This document shows positions 33,350 through 42,975 of a stretch of 64,000 nucleotides of DNA, piece after piece. Source of the stretch: Lachnoclostridium sp. An76 (lineage in GTDB: Bacteria > Bacillota > Clostridia > Lachnospirales > Lachnospiraceae). The stretch is taken from NCBI RefSeq assembly GCF_002161355.1, contig NZ_NFHL01000007.1, positions 83,265-147,264 of the forward strand, written 5' to 3'. The notes beneath the pieces were generated by a model, which worked only from the letters and a program-made list of their open reading frames with translations, ran no database searches and was not told the origin of the DNA. How positions within the stretch are numbered: position 1 is the first letter of the stretch; every line of letters begins with the position of its first letter. The translations under genes and the position numbers were made by a program.

Positions 33350-35530
33350 TTGAAAATGTTCCTTGTTTTTGCGGCAGTCATTTCAGTGATGCCGGATCAG
33401 GTACAGGCGGCGGAAAAGAAGTATCTGATGCTGCAGGTCAGGCTGCTGACAGACGAAGGGATCAAAGAATACGGGGATGGCCTGGATCTCAGCGGCCTTA
33501 CGTTCTGCCTGCTTGGACAGAGGACGGACAGCGGGCAGTGGGAGCCGGTAGAGACTGCATACGATGAGGCTGTTGGAGAAGTTGTGAGTGTGGATTATTA
33601 TTATTTCAGCTATTTCAAGGCGGATTTCGGGCGTATTACAGACCCGGAGCTGTACAGTGCCTTTAAGGTTGTGCTGAAAGAGAACAGTTCCTATGCAATG
33701 GAAGATCTGGCAGTAGAACTTGGCGACATCGGGCAGCTGACAACTCCGAGCAAGGACTATTACCTGGACCTGACAAAGAAAGTAGTTCCGGCAGACAGTA
33801 CGGAAGCAACGGCTGATATTATTTCCGCAGGCTGGACCGGGACCGGCACAGAGCCTGACCCATACAGCGCGGCTGTTACGGTGGACCGTTTTACGGATGA
33901 GATAAATATCCGTACGGCAAATGAAAACGCGGTGATCACTTATGGACAGCAGGATTATACCGGCAGGCTTACGGCAGTGGTAAACTATGGCAGCAATGTT
34001 TATGAGTTTACTGTAACATCCGAAGACGGAAGCAAGGTGAGCTGTTACAGGGCAGAGGTCACGAGGGAAAAATATGACCCTCTCCCGCCGTCAGCTTCTC
34101 TGAAAGGGGTATCGCCAAGCGCGGAAGGTGGCGCTGATGGAATGATCACTGGTCTTGACAGCGCCAAATTATACGAATACAGAGGTGAAAACGACACGGA
34201 TTATACTCCTGTCAAACAGGGCAGCACGGAAATTACAGGACTGACTCCGGGGAAATATTATGTGAGATTTGCTGAGACTGAGAGCCAGTATGCGAGCAAG
34301 GACAGGGAAGTTGTGGTAAAAGAGCCGGTTATACATACCATCACCCTGCCGGAAGAAAATATACCGGAAGGGATTACCGTACTGGAGTGCCCGGAGACGA
34401 TGACAGAAGGAAGGACGTTTACGATCCGGCTGCAGCTTCCGGAGAATACACTGATAAAAAATATCGGATACAGCTATAAAGCGGGAGAATGGACAGCTAC
34501 GTCTGCCTTTTCAGGTGTACAGCATATGCAGGAGGACGGACACACTGTGGCTGTGCTGCAGAGAGACGCCCTGAGCCATGATATCACGATCACCGGGATC
34601 ACTCTCCTGGAAGGGAAGTATTATACAGTGACCGCCGGCCCGGAGGATACAGAGTCGGCATCGCCTTTTATCCAGTGTGAGATTTCTGTTACAGGAGAAG
34701 GAGAGCTGGTGAGCGGCGATACATATTATGAAGAGGGGTCAGATATTACGGCTGTGGCAGCGATCCGAGACGACTGGAGAGGATATGCGGAACTGAGCAG
34801 CCTTACAGTGTACAGGAAGGGGACTGATGAGGTGATCGAGCCGGATTCCCTGACGAAGACGGATAAAAATGAATGGTCGCTTAGTCTTGCAGTGCAGGAT
34901 GATATTGAAATCCGGTTTGGCATATATACCTATCCGTGTGATACGGCTGAACTGGATGAGGTGATCGCGCTGATAGGGGATCTGGATCAGTATGTGGATA
35001 ATGCCGAAAAGGATATACTTATCACAAGACTGAATGAGCAGGGGGCGTTCAGGAAACAGCCGCTGAAGAACCAGCCGATGGTAGACAATTATACAGCCCT
35101 GCTCCGGGCGGCGTATGAGTCTGCGACAGTGAGGGCCGACCTGACAGACAGCAAAGAGGTCAGTGTAACTTTGGAAGGAAACCCGCATACTTATGACGGA
35201 AAACCGTGGGAGCCGGGTGTCACTGTGACCTATCAGGGGAATGTACTCAGAAAAGGAATCGATTATCTGGTGTATTTCCCGGAAGATATGACATCTGTGG
35301 GAGATAAGGATATCCGCATAGAATTCATCGGGCTTTACAGAGGCGAGATCACTGTAAAGGGCAGTATAGTAGAAAAGCAGGCAGACAGACCGGCGGACCA
35401 GAGCGGTGAAGGAAATAAAGCGGCGGATACAGGTGTCCGGGACAGCTATGCAGGGTATGTTTCCGCGGCCCTGTCCAGTATGCTGCTGATGAGTGCGGCA
35501 GTAGCGGTAAGGATGAGAAAAAAGAAATAA
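33350..35530 (+). CDS. Cell-surface protein with cadherin-like and MBG-type domains
   Basis: About 726 residues. A short signal peptide (FLVFAAVISVMPDQVQA) is followed by a cadherin-like beta-sandwich (~165-245), repeats of beta-rich modules, and near 600-680 an MBG-like domain (VTLEGNPHTYDGKPWEPGVTVTYQG). The C-terminus has the layout of a sortase signal (AADTGVRDSYAG, hydrophobic helix, RMRKKK) but not the LPxTG core. The start is uncertain: TTG 33350 or ATG 33356, neither with a good ribosome site and both within 20-30 bases of the tmRNA promoter, so the 5' end may be truncated. Ligand unknown. Confidence 0.75.
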   Translation: MKMFLVFAAVISVMPDQVQAAEKKYLMLQVRLLTDEGIKEYGDGLDLSGLTFCLLGQRTDSGQWEPVETAYDEAVGEVVSVDYYYFSYFKADFGRITDPELYSAFKVVLKENSSYAMEDLAVELGDIGQLTTPSKDYYLDLTKKVVPADSTEATADIISAGWTGTGTEPDPYSAAVTVDRFTDEINIRTANENAVITYGQQDYTGRLTAVVNYGSNVYEFTVTSEDGSKVSCYRAEVTREKYDPLPPSASLKGVSPSAEGGADGMITGLDSAKLYEYRGENDTDYTPVKQGSTEITGLTPGKYYVRFAETESQYASKDREVVVKEPVIHTITLPEENIPEGITVLECPETMTEGRTFTIRLQLPENTLIKNIGYSYKAGEWTATSAFSGVQHMQEDGHTVAVLQRDALSHDITITGITLLEGKYYTVTAGPEDTESASPFIQCEISVTGEGELVSGDTYYEEGSDITAVAAIRDDWRGYAELSSLTVYRKGTDEVIEPDSLTKTDKNEWSLSLAVQDDIEIRFGIYTYPCDTAELDEVIALIGDLDQYVDNAEKDILITRLNEQGAFRKQPLKNQPMVDNYTALLRAAYESATVRADLTDSKEVSVTLEGNPHTYDGKPWEPGVTVTYQGNVLRKGIDYLVYFPEDMTSVGDKDIRIEFIGLYRGEITVKGSIVEKQADRPADQSGEGNKAADTGVRDSYAGYVSAALSSMLLMSAAVAVRMRKKK

Positions 35531-35563
35531 CCCAGAAGTAATATAAATGGCGGCCTGAAAAAG

Positions 35564-35611
35564 CAGGTCCTGTCAGAAACTCGGGAGAGTTTGGGCGGGA
35601 TCTGTTTTTTT
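35564..35611 (+). terminator. Terminator of the surface-protein gene
   Basis: CAGGTCCTGTC pairs with GGGCGGGATCTG (with wobbles), enclosing a small AAACTC/GAGTTT hairpin and followed by seven T. Confidence 0.7.
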
Positions 35612-35761
35612 AAGTTGATTTAACATATTTATTTTTTGCGGATATAGATTTTTTGCCGGGGATATGTGATAATGGTTATCGGACTAAATCCTGTTCCGGT
35701 GTATGGACGGTGGATGCCATGCATCCGGCAAATAAATATGTATAGGAAAAGAGGAATCTAC

Positions 35762-36583
35762 ATGCCTACAACATACGCACATTATAAATTCGGCAAAGAA
35801 GTGATCAGCGCTCTGCCGCGCCCGCTCCAGAGCGCGATCGAGAATCACAGGGAGCTGTTTGATATCGGCGTGCACGGACCGGATATCCTTTTCTATTACC
35901 ATCCGTTGAAGAAAAATCCTGTCAGCGCCCAGGGATATGCGCTCCACGACAGGCTGGCGGATGAGTTCTTTCTCCGCGCGGCGGAAAAGATCAAAAGCGC
36001 AGAGGACCCGGCGGCTGCAAGGGCCTATATCTACGGCGTGATCTGCCATTTCGCGCTGGACAGCGAGTGCCATCCCTATGTGGAAAAGATGATCCACGAC
36101 AGCGGGATCAGCCACTCAGAGATCGAGATGGAGTTTGACCGGCTCCTGCTGAAAGAAGATTATATCAATCCCGCGCGCTATCTGAGCACAAAGCATATCC
36201 ATCCTTCCCGGGAGAATGCATCAGTCATCGCGCCGTTCTATGAGGACCTGACGCCGGAGACTGTGGAGAAGGCGCTGAAGGGGATGATCCTGTGCCATAA
36301 GCTGCTCCTTGCCCCGGGCGGCCTGAAGCGGCGCCTGCTCTTCGGCGGCATGAAGATCGCAGGGCAGTATGAGCACATGCACGGCATGGTCATGAGCCTG
36401 GAGCCCAATCCCGCGTGCCGTGATTACTGCCAGCTCCTGAAACGGCAGTATGCGGGGGCGGTCCCGCTGGCGGCAGGACTGATCATCCAGTACCAGAAAG
36501 TGCTGTTTGAGGGTGCGGAGCTGCCGGAGCGGTTCCGCAGGACATTCGGCGAGGGAGATAAGTGGGAGAGCCTGCGGCTGTGA
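35762..36583 (+). CDS. Zinc-dependent phospholipase C-like protein (PF00882 type)
   Basis: 273 residues. The metal-binding histidines and Asp lie in MPTTYAHYKFGKEV, FDIGVHGPDILFYYHPL and GVICHFALDSECHPYVEKM, as in the S1-P1/PLC helical fold. There is no signal peptide, unlike secreted phospholipases C, so it may act inside the cell. Start at ATG 35762 (AGAGGAA upstream) gives the normal family N-terminus. Stands alone. Substrate undefined. Confidence 0.8.
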   Translation: MPTTYAHYKFGKEVISALPRPLQSAIENHRELFDIGVHGPDILFYYHPLKKNPVSAQGYALHDRLADEFFLRAAEKIKSAEDPAAARAYIYGVICHFALDSECHPYVEKMIHDSGISHSEIEMEFDRLLLKEDYINPARYLSTKHIHPSRENASVIAPFYEDLTPETVEKALKGMILCHKLLLAPGGLKRRLLFGGMKIAGQYEHMHGMVMSLEPNPACRDYCQLLKRQYAGAVPLAAGLIIQYQKVLFEGAELPERFRRTFGEGDKWESLRL

Positions 36584-36694
36584 CACCGTCCGGCAGGAAA
36601 GAGGTTCTCCCTGGTCCTGACAGGGCCGCAGGATCTGAAGATCTAAAAGAAAGTCTGAAAAGAAAGAGTATAAGGAAGAAAGAGAGAATGAGAG

Positions 36695-37945
36695 ATGAAA
36701 TTTAAGCTGACTTCACTGGAAAAGAAATGGGTGCTCTACGATGTGGGAAACTCAGCGTTTACCATGATGGTGTCCACGATCTTCCCGATCTATTTTAACT
36801 TCCTGGCGGGAAATGCGGGGATATCGGATGTGGACTACCTTGCGTACTGGGGTTACGCGACTTCCATCTGCACGCTCCTGGTGGCGATCCTGGGTCCGAC
36901 CCTGGGGGCTGTCGCGGACACGAAAAATTTTAAAAAGACGATTTTCTGCATTGCCATGGGCGTGGGCGTTTTCGGATGTATCCTTCTGGGCTTCCTGTCG
37001 TCCTGGATCTGGTTCCTGGGTGTGTTCGTGCTGGCGAAGACCGGATATTCCGCGAGCCTTGTGTTCTATGACGCCATGCTCACTGATGTGACAGAGCCGG
37101 AACGGATGGACACCGTATCCTCCCATGGATATGCCTGGGGATATATCGGGAGCTGTATCCCCTTTGTAGCCTGCCTCGGCATTGTGCTGGGCGGGGGCAG
37201 TCTGGGGCTGGATATGCAGACATCCATGATCCTTGCGTTTATCATTACTGCACTCTGGTGGCTTTTTTCATCAGTACCGCTCCTGCGGTCCTACCGGCAG
37301 AGATATTTTGCGGAAGCAGGAGAGCATGTGGTGAGAAACAGCTTTCAGCGTTTGGGAAGGACTTTCGCGGAGCTGGTAAAGCAGAAACATATCTTTGTAT
37401 TCCTGCTGGCGTTTTTCTTCTACATCGATGGTGTGTATACGGTCATTGATATGGCGACAGCTTACGGGCAGGCGCTGGGGCTGGACAGCACGGGGCTCCT
37501 GCTGGCGCTTCTGGTGACACAGATCGTGGCGTTCCCGTCTGTGCTCATTTTCAGCAGGATCATAAAAAATGTAAGCCCGGAGAAGATCATCACAGTCTGC
37601 ATCGCGGCGTATTTCTGCATCGCGGTCTATGCGTACTGGCTGGACTCACAGCTTGATTTCTGGATCCTTGCCGTATTGGTCGGTATGTTCCAGGGGACGA
37701 TCCAGGCGCTCTCAAGGTCTTATTTCGCGAAGATCATCCCCGCGGAGAAGTCAGGGGAATATTTCGGGATCTATGATATCTGCGGCAAGGGAGCTTCTGT
37801 GCTCGGTACTGCCCTTGTATCATTTTTAAGCCAGGTGACCGGCAGCATTAACATCGGCGTGAGCGCGCTTTCCGTCATGTTCCTGATCGGGCTGGTGCTC
37901 TTCCAGTTCTCGGCAAAGCTGAACAGGGAGAAAAAGCAAATCTAA
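36695..37945 (+). CDS. MFS transporter, UMF1/Atg22-like
   Basis: 416 residues, twelve membrane segments. The N-terminus (LTSLEKKWVLYDVGNSAFTMMVSTIFPIYFNFLAG) and the loop ILGPTLGAVADTKNFKKT are typical of the UMF1 family (PF11700), related to vacuolar amino acid exporters. RBS AGAATGAGAG is modest. No informative neighbours. Substrate unknown, perhaps amino acids. Confidence 0.82.
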   Translation: MKFKLTSLEKKWVLYDVGNSAFTMMVSTIFPIYFNFLAGNAGISDVDYLAYWGYATSICTLLVAILGPTLGAVADTKNFKKTIFCIAMGVGVFGCILLGFLSSWIWFLGVFVLAKTGYSASLVFYDAMLTDVTEPERMDTVSSHGYAWGYIGSCIPFVACLGIVLGGGSLGLDMQTSMILAFIITALWWLFSSVPLLRSYRQRYFAEAGEHVVRNSFQRLGRTFAELVKQKHIFVFLLAFFFYIDGVYTVIDMATAYGQALGLDSTGLLLALLVTQIVAFPSVLIFSRIIKNVSPEKIITVCIAAYFCIAVYAYWLDSQLDFWILAVLVGMFQGTIQALSRSYFAKIIPAEKSGEYFGIYDICGKGASVLGTALVSFLSQVTGSINIGVSALSVMFLIGLVLFQFSAKLNREKKQI

Positions 37946-38004
37946 AGTGTTAGAAAAAAGTGTGAAATCAATCTGAAATTTCTCAATTCAACCGATTCCT
38001 GTGT

Positions 38005-38059
38005 TATAATTAAGACAGGGGATCAGGGTGGGGCGGATACGGATATCCGCTCCTTTTTT
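38005..38059 (+). promoter_or_regulatory. -10 box followed by a leader terminator before the FtsX-type ABC operon
   Basis: TATAAT at 38005-38010 would start RNA near 38017. The stem GCGGATA/TATCCGC (38033-38050) with a six-T run ends at 38059, before the start codon at 38097. It could be an attenuator of this operon or simply the terminator of the preceding MFS gene. Confidence 0.5.
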
Positions 38060-38096
38060 GATATATCTTTTAAGCAAAGTGCCGGGAGAATACGAT

Positions 38097-38801
38097 ATGG
38101 AAGAATTTGTGAAATTACAGGATATTACGAAGATCTACAAAATGGGAGAGGTTGAGATCCGGGCAGCGGACCGTATTAATTTTTCAATCCAAAAGGGCGA
38201 GTTCGTCGTGATCGTGGGTCCCAGCGGCGCGGGCAAGACGACCGTGCTCAACATCCTCGGAGGTATGGACACAGCGACCAGCGGGAAACTGACTGTGGAC
38301 GGTCAGGACGTGACCGCGTACAATGCCAGGCAGCTGACCGGTTACAGGCGGGAGGATATCGGATTTGTGTTCCAGTTTTATAATCTGGTGCCGAATCTGA
38401 CTGCGCTTGAAAATGTGGAGCTTGCCCTGCAGATCTGCAGGGACCCTCTGGATGCCAGGGAGGTATTAAGGGAAGTGGGTCTCGGAGACCGGCTGGACAA
38501 TTTCCCTGCGCAGTTATCCGGCGGTGAGCAGCAGAGAGTCTCTATCGCCAGGGCGCTGGCGAAGAATCCGAAGCTCCTGCTCTGCGACGAGCCTACCGGA
38601 GCCCTGGATTACAATACGGGGAAAGCAATCTTAAAGCTCCTCCAGAATATGTGCAGGGAGCGTGGGATGACGGTCATCGTGATCACGCATAACCAGGCGA
38701 TCTCGCCGATGGCGGACCGGCTGATACATATCAAGAACGGGCAGGTTTCCCAGATGGAGATGAATGAACATCCGATATCGATCGATGAGATAGAATGGTA
38801 G
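38097..38801 (+). CDS. ABC transporter ATPase, MacB/LolD type
   Basis: 234 residues: Walker A GPSGAGKTTVLNILGG, Q-loop FVFQFYNLVPNLTALENVELAL, signature LSGGEQQRVSIARAL, Walker B LLCDEPTGALD, H-loop VITHN. These ATPases drive FtsX-type permeases by mechanotransmission instead of classical transport. ATG 38097 is preceded by GGGAGA. It lies 9 bases before its permease gene. Confidence 0.88.
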   Translation: MEEFVKLQDITKIYKMGEVEIRAADRINFSIQKGEFVVIVGPSGAGKTTVLNILGGMDTATSGKLTVDGQDVTAYNARQLTGYRREDIGFVFQFYNLVPNLTALENVELALQICRDPLDAREVLREVGLGDRLDNFPAQLSGGEQQRVSIARALAKNPKLLLCDEPTGALDYNTGKAILKLLQNMCRERGMTVIVITHNQAISPMADRLIHIKNGQVSQMEMNEHPISIDEIEW

Positions 38802-38810
38802 GGGAAGCAG

Positions 38811-41800
38811 ATGAAGAAAAAAGCGTTGAGAAAAGATTTTTATATGGAGATCCGGCGCAGCCTCGGGCGTTTTCTTTCCATCTTTTTTATCGTGGCGATC
38901 GGGTGCGCCTTTTTCTCAGGGATCCGCGCTTCGGAGCCGGATATGCGGTATTCGGGGGACGAGTATTTTGACAATAAGAACATGATGGATATCCAGGTGA
39001 TCAGTACTATGGGGCTTACAGAGGAAGATGTAAGCGCCATTGAGGCTGTGGACGGGATCGAGTATGCGGAAGGGGGATATTCTTCGGATCTGCTCTGCAC
39101 AGACGGGGCGAATCAGATCGTAGTCCATGTGATGGCAATGCTCCCGACGATGAACCAGGTACAGCTTGAAGAGGGCAGGATGCCTGAAGCGGAAAATGAG
39201 TGTGTGCTGGATGTGGATTATCTGGCGGAGAGCGACCTGGAGATCGGGGATACGGTCACCTTTTCCAGCGGCACAGAGGATGAGGTCACGGACGCCCTTG
39301 TGACGGATACATTTACCATAACAGGTGCTGTGAGCAGTCCCAATTATATTTCCTTCCAGAGGGGGAGCACAACGATCGGGAACGGAAGTGTGAGTGCGTT
39401 TGCCTATGTGACGGAAGACGCGTTTGCCCTGGATGTCTACACGGAGATCTACGCCCAGGTGGAAGGCGCGGCGGAGCTGACTGCATTCACTGACAAATAT
39501 GACGACAAAGTGTCAGCGGCGCTTGAAAATGTAGAAGCGATCAAAGGAGAAAGGCAGGAAGCCCGGTATGAGGATGTCGTGGGAGAGGCGCAGGAAGCCC
39601 TCGCCGACGCGGAGCAGGAAGTGGCCGACGCGGAGACGGAATTAGAGGAAGGCAGGGCGGAAGCAGAAGCAGAGCTGGCGGACGGACGGGCAAAGCTCGA
39701 GGATGCGCAGGCAGAGCTGGACAGCGGGAAGAGCCAGCTGGAGACATCCCGGGCCCAGATCGAAGCGAACCGGCAGCAATTGAACGACAGCCAGGCAGAA
39801 GTGGATCAGGGCACTGCGGAGCTGAACGCGAATATTGAGACGCTGAACACCCAGATCGATCAGCTCAATGCGGCAAAAGAGCAGTACAATGCGCTGGCAG
39901 CAAGCGGCCAGACTGACGATGTGACGATGGCGACGCTCCAGGCGCTGTACGCGCAGATCCAGAGTGGGGAGACGGCTGTCGCACAGGCGCAGTCCCAGAT
40001 CGATGCCGCGAAGGCACAGCTTATCTCTGCCCAGGAGCAGATCAACAGCGGATGGGCACAGCTGGAAGCTGGGGAGCAGCAGCTTGCCGAAGCAGAAGCG
40101 GAGATTGCGTCCGGAGAGCAGGAGCTGGCAGACGGATGGGAAGAATACTATGAGGGCGAGGCGGAAGCCCAGGCGGAGATCGCGGATGGTGAACAGCAGA
40201 TCGAGGAAGCAAAGCAGGAGCTCGCGGATGCGGAGGAAGAGATACAGAACCTGGAGAAACCGGAATGGTATGTGTATGACAGGAGCAATCTTCCCGATTA
40301 TACAGGGTATGGCGAAAACGCGGACAGGATGCGAGCCATCGGGGAAGTGTTCCCGGTGATCTTCTTCCTTGTAGCAGCGCTGATCAGCCTGACGACCATG
40401 ACCCGTATGGTGGAGGAGCAGAGGACTCTGATCGGTACCTTCAAAGCGCTCGGGTACGAGAGGCATTCCATCGCGGGCAAGTATCTGGGGTATGCGCTCC
40501 TCGCCACTGTGACGGGAAGCGTGGTGGGTATCCTTTTTGGTGAAAAGGTATTCCCCTATATCATCATCACTGCGTATGGGATCATGTACCAGCATATGCA
40601 TGAGCTTGCGCTGCCGTATAATATCCAGTACGGGTTCGGCGCGGCAGCGGCAGCGCTTGCTTCGACGCTGATCGCTACATTCCTTGCGTGCTTCCGGGAG
40701 CTGAAAGAGCAGGCAGCGGAGCTGATGCGGCCGCCTGCGCCGAAGCAGGGACAGAGAGTACTCCTGGAGAGAGTGCCATTCATATGGAAGAGGCTTAATT
40801 TCTCGTGGAAGGCGAGCGTCAGGAACCTTGTCCGCTACAAGAAAAGGCTGTTTATGACGATCTTCGGGATCGGCGGCTGTATGGCCCTCATGCTGGTCGG
40901 GTTTGGGCTGAAAGATTCAATCTTTGCCATCGTGGACATCCAGTACGGCGAGATCCAGCTCTATGACGGAAATATCATCCTCAGCGGAGACGCAGGGGAA
41001 GAAGATAAGGCGGAAGTATTGTCTACGGTCCGGGCGGACCGGGATGTGGACGGGGCGGCAGAGGGGCTTCTGACCCAGATTTCCGTCGGGAGCGGGGAAG
41101 AATGGCATGATGTATACCTGGACGTGCCGAAAGATGTGGAGAGCTTCCCGGAATACAATGTGCTCCAGAACCGGGTGACGAACGAAAAATATTACCTGGA
41201 TGACGAGGGCGTGGCGCTTACGGAAAAGATGGCAAAGGAGCTGGATGTGGAGCCGGGGGATACGGTCACCATCCGCGATGAGGAACGGGGTGACATCACG
41301 GTAAAGATCAGCACAGTGTGCGAGAATTATATGGGACATTATCTTTATATGACGCCTGCGTATTATGAAGAAGTATACGGGGAGACCCCGGATTATAACT
41401 GCATCTTCTATAAAACGGCGGACCGGAATACCGAGGAGGCGGAGCGTGTCGGAGAGGAGGCGCTGAAACTTCCGGGCGCGCTGAGCGTAAGCTATACAAC
41501 AGATCTCCGGGAACAGGTGGATAACATGCTTGGTGCTCTGGACCTGGTCATCCTCGTGCTGATCGTCTCGGCGGGCATGCTCGCATTTGTCGTCCTGTAC
41601 AATCTGAATAACATTTCCATCACAGAACGGAAGAGAGAGCTGGCGACCCTTAAAGTGCTGGGCTTCTATAACAACGAAGTCACAATGTATGTGTACAGAG
41701 AGAACATCGTGCTTACCATGCTCGGAGCCGTCTTCGGCGTACTAATGGGATGGATCCTCCATCGGTTTATCATCGTAACCGTAGAGATCGAATCCGTCAT

Positions 41801-41939
41801 GTTCGGAAGGAATATCGATCTCAGCAGTTTTGTATTCGCATTCCTTCTCACAGTACTGTTCTCGTGCATTGTAAACGGGGCGATGTATTTTAAGATCAAA
41901 AAGATCGATATGGTAGAGTCACTGAAGAGTGTGGAATAA
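38811..41939 (+). CDS. FtsX-like ABC permease with long extracytoplasmic coiled coil
   Basis: 1042 residues. A first membrane helix (FLSIFFIVAIGCAFFSGIRA) precedes an outer domain. From about 235 to 490 lies an Ala/Glu/Gln-rich heptad region (AEQEVADAETELEEGRAEAE and similar blocks) that would form a long antiparallel coiled-coil hairpin. Two FtsX domains follow (three helices ~515-625 and three near 920-1035), separated by a second outer domain. This is the enlarged Firmicutes type of MacB-like permease, possibly acting on the envelope or a peptide. Function not assigned. Confidence 0.85.
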   Translation: MKKKALRKDFYMEIRRSLGRFLSIFFIVAIGCAFFSGIRASEPDMRYSGDEYFDNKNMMDIQVISTMGLTEEDVSAIEAVDGIEYAEGGYSSDLLCTDGANQIVVHVMAMLPTMNQVQLEEGRMPEAENECVLDVDYLAESDLEIGDTVTFSSGTEDEVTDALVTDTFTITGAVSSPNYISFQRGSTTIGNGSVSAFAYVTEDAFALDVYTEIYAQVEGAAELTAFTDKYDDKVSAALENVEAIKGERQEARYEDVVGEAQEALADAEQEVADAETELEEGRAEAEAELADGRAKLEDAQAELDSGKSQLETSRAQIEANRQQLNDSQAEVDQGTAELNANIETLNTQIDQLNAAKEQYNALAASGQTDDVTMATLQALYAQIQSGETAVAQAQSQIDAAKAQLISAQEQINSGWAQLEAGEQQLAEAEAEIASGEQELADGWEEYYEGEAEAQAEIADGEQQIEEAKQELADAEEEIQNLEKPEWYVYDRSNLPDYTGYGENADRMRAIGEVFPVIFFLVAALISLTTMTRMVEEQRTLIGTFKALGYERHSIAGKYLGYALLATVTGSVVGILFGEKVFPYIIITAYGIMYQHMHELALPYNIQYGFGAAAAALASTLIATFLACFRELKEQAAELMRPPAPKQGQRVLLERVPFIWKRLNFSWKASVRNLVRYKKRLFMTIFGIGGCMALMLVGFGLKDSIFAIVDIQYGEIQLYDGNIILSGDAGEEDKAEVLSTVRADRDVDGAAEGLLTQISVGSGEEWHDVYLDVPKDVESFPEYNVLQNRVTNEKYYLDDEGVALTEKMAKELDVEPGDTVTIRDEERGDITVKISTVCENYMGHYLYMTPAYYEEVYGETPDYNCIFYKTADRNTEEAERVGEEALKLPGALSVSYTTDLREQVDNMLGALDLVILVLIVSAGMLAFVVLYNLNNISITERKRELATLKVLGFYNNEVTMYVYRENIVLTMLGAVFGVLMGWILHRFIIVTVEIESVMFGRNIDLSSFVFAFLLTVLFSCIVNGAMYFKIKKIDMVESLKSVE

Positions 41940-41954
41940 AAAGTGCAAATAAAA

Positions 41955-42003
41955 TGCAAGGGGTCTGACCCCCATGAACAGGGGTCAGACCCCTTGCACT
42001 TTT
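41955..42003. terminator. Bidirectional terminator between the permease gene and pduL
   Basis: Perfect 18-base stem (TGCAAGGGGTCTGACCCC / GGGGTCAGACCCCTTGCA) with A run on the left and T run on the right. The pduL stop codon lies at its edge (42003-42005). Confidence 0.85.
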
Positions 42004-42644
42004 TAACGATCTATCCCCGCCTGAAGTTCTTCTGCCCAATTCTGCAAACTGTATGTATGCCCGTTGAAGAGTTTGAGGATGACCCCGGTGGGATTGTCTT
42101 CATTGGCGAAGGCGTTCGCCTCATCCGTATCCACATGCATGGCGAGCGAATAAGAAGGGCTGACTCTCACTACTACATCAGAGAAGATGAGAGAACGCTC
42201 ATAACTCGTTGTGATAACGAATACGATATCATTGTCTTTTACATGGGCGCGGATGGCATCCACGGGATTCATATGGATATGGCGTTTCGCCACGATGACT
42301 CCTCTGGACAGCTCGATCTTCCCTTTCGGCCCGATCAGGGTGCACCCGGGCGTGCCTTTCAGGTCGCCGGACTGGCGGATTACGCTCTTGATGCCGAGCC
42401 GCCTTGCATCGGTCACGGAAATCTCTACCTGTGTTTCCTTACGGCACGGCCCCAGTATGACGACTTTTTCAAACCTTCCCTTCGGGCCCACGACAGTCAG
42501 GCGCTCTTTGCACGCATACTGCCCAGGCTGGCTTAATTCTTTTGCAAATGTGGGCTTTGCGCCCGGCCCGAATAATGTTTCAAAATCCTCCTGCGTGATA
42601 TGGATATGGCGCGCAGAAGTCTCGATGGGTATTGTCAGACTCAT
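42003..42644 (-). CDS. pduL: Phosphate propanoyltransferase (PduL-type phosphotransacylase)
   Basis: 213 residues with PduL His motifs: ETSARHIHITQEDFETLFG and IVAKRHIHMNPVDA, which bind the two zinc ions. The second barrel starts at KGRFEKVVILGPCRKETQVEIS. It swaps CoA for phosphate on short acyl groups (acetyl or propionyl). The N-terminus has no encapsulation peptide and no microcompartment genes are near, so it is probably a housekeeping phosphotransacetylase that makes acetyl phosphate for ATP. Short spacing at both ends; single-gene unit. Confidence 0.9.
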   Translation of the reverse strand: MSLTIPIETSARHIHITQEDFETLFGPGAKPTFAKELSQPGQYACKERLTVVGPKGRFEKVVILGPCRKETQVEISVTDARRLGIKSVIRQSGDLKGTPGCTLIGPKGKIELSRGVIVAKRHIHMNPVDAIRAHVKDNDIVFVITTSYERSLIFSDVVVRVSPSYSLAMHVDTDEANAFANEDNPTGVILKLFNGHTYSLQNWAEELQAGIDR

Positions 42645-42849
42645 AATTCATTTCACTCCTCACACTTTAAGATTTTAGCAGAATAAAGCGGGCGTGTAAA
42701 GCATGGGATGACGGATCATGCATACTTCCGGATCCTGTGCGGTACTGTCCGCAGGAACCTCTGCGCTGCCTCTGTGCTGCAGAACTGCAGAACGTTAAAA
42801 TGCAGTGAAAAATAAGTAAAGAATCAGTAAAGAAAATGTTAAATAGTAA

Positions 42850-42900
42850 TTGACAGTCAGCAATCCAGCGTGGTAGTTTAGAAATGACGCGTTAACGCGT
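42850..42900 (+). promoter_or_regulatory. Promoter and palindromic site before the Na/Pi symporter gene
   Basis: TTGACA (42850-42855), 18 bases, TAGTTT (42874-42879). The perfect palindrome ACGCGTTAACGCGT (42887-42900) covers the expected start region and could be an operator. The rest of the 330-base gap 42645-42975 shows nothing else. Confidence 0.5.
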
Positions 42901-42975
42901 ATTTGGAACAGAACTATCGGACATAATCAGAAAACAGCATACTGAAAATGAGGATCATGCAAAGGAGAAAGAGGA

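Noticed and set aside
42003..42644. pduL as evidence for a bacterial microcompartment locus
   Set aside because: No shell-protein, diol dehydratase or aldehyde dehydrogenase genes are near and the N-terminus lacks an encapsulation peptide.
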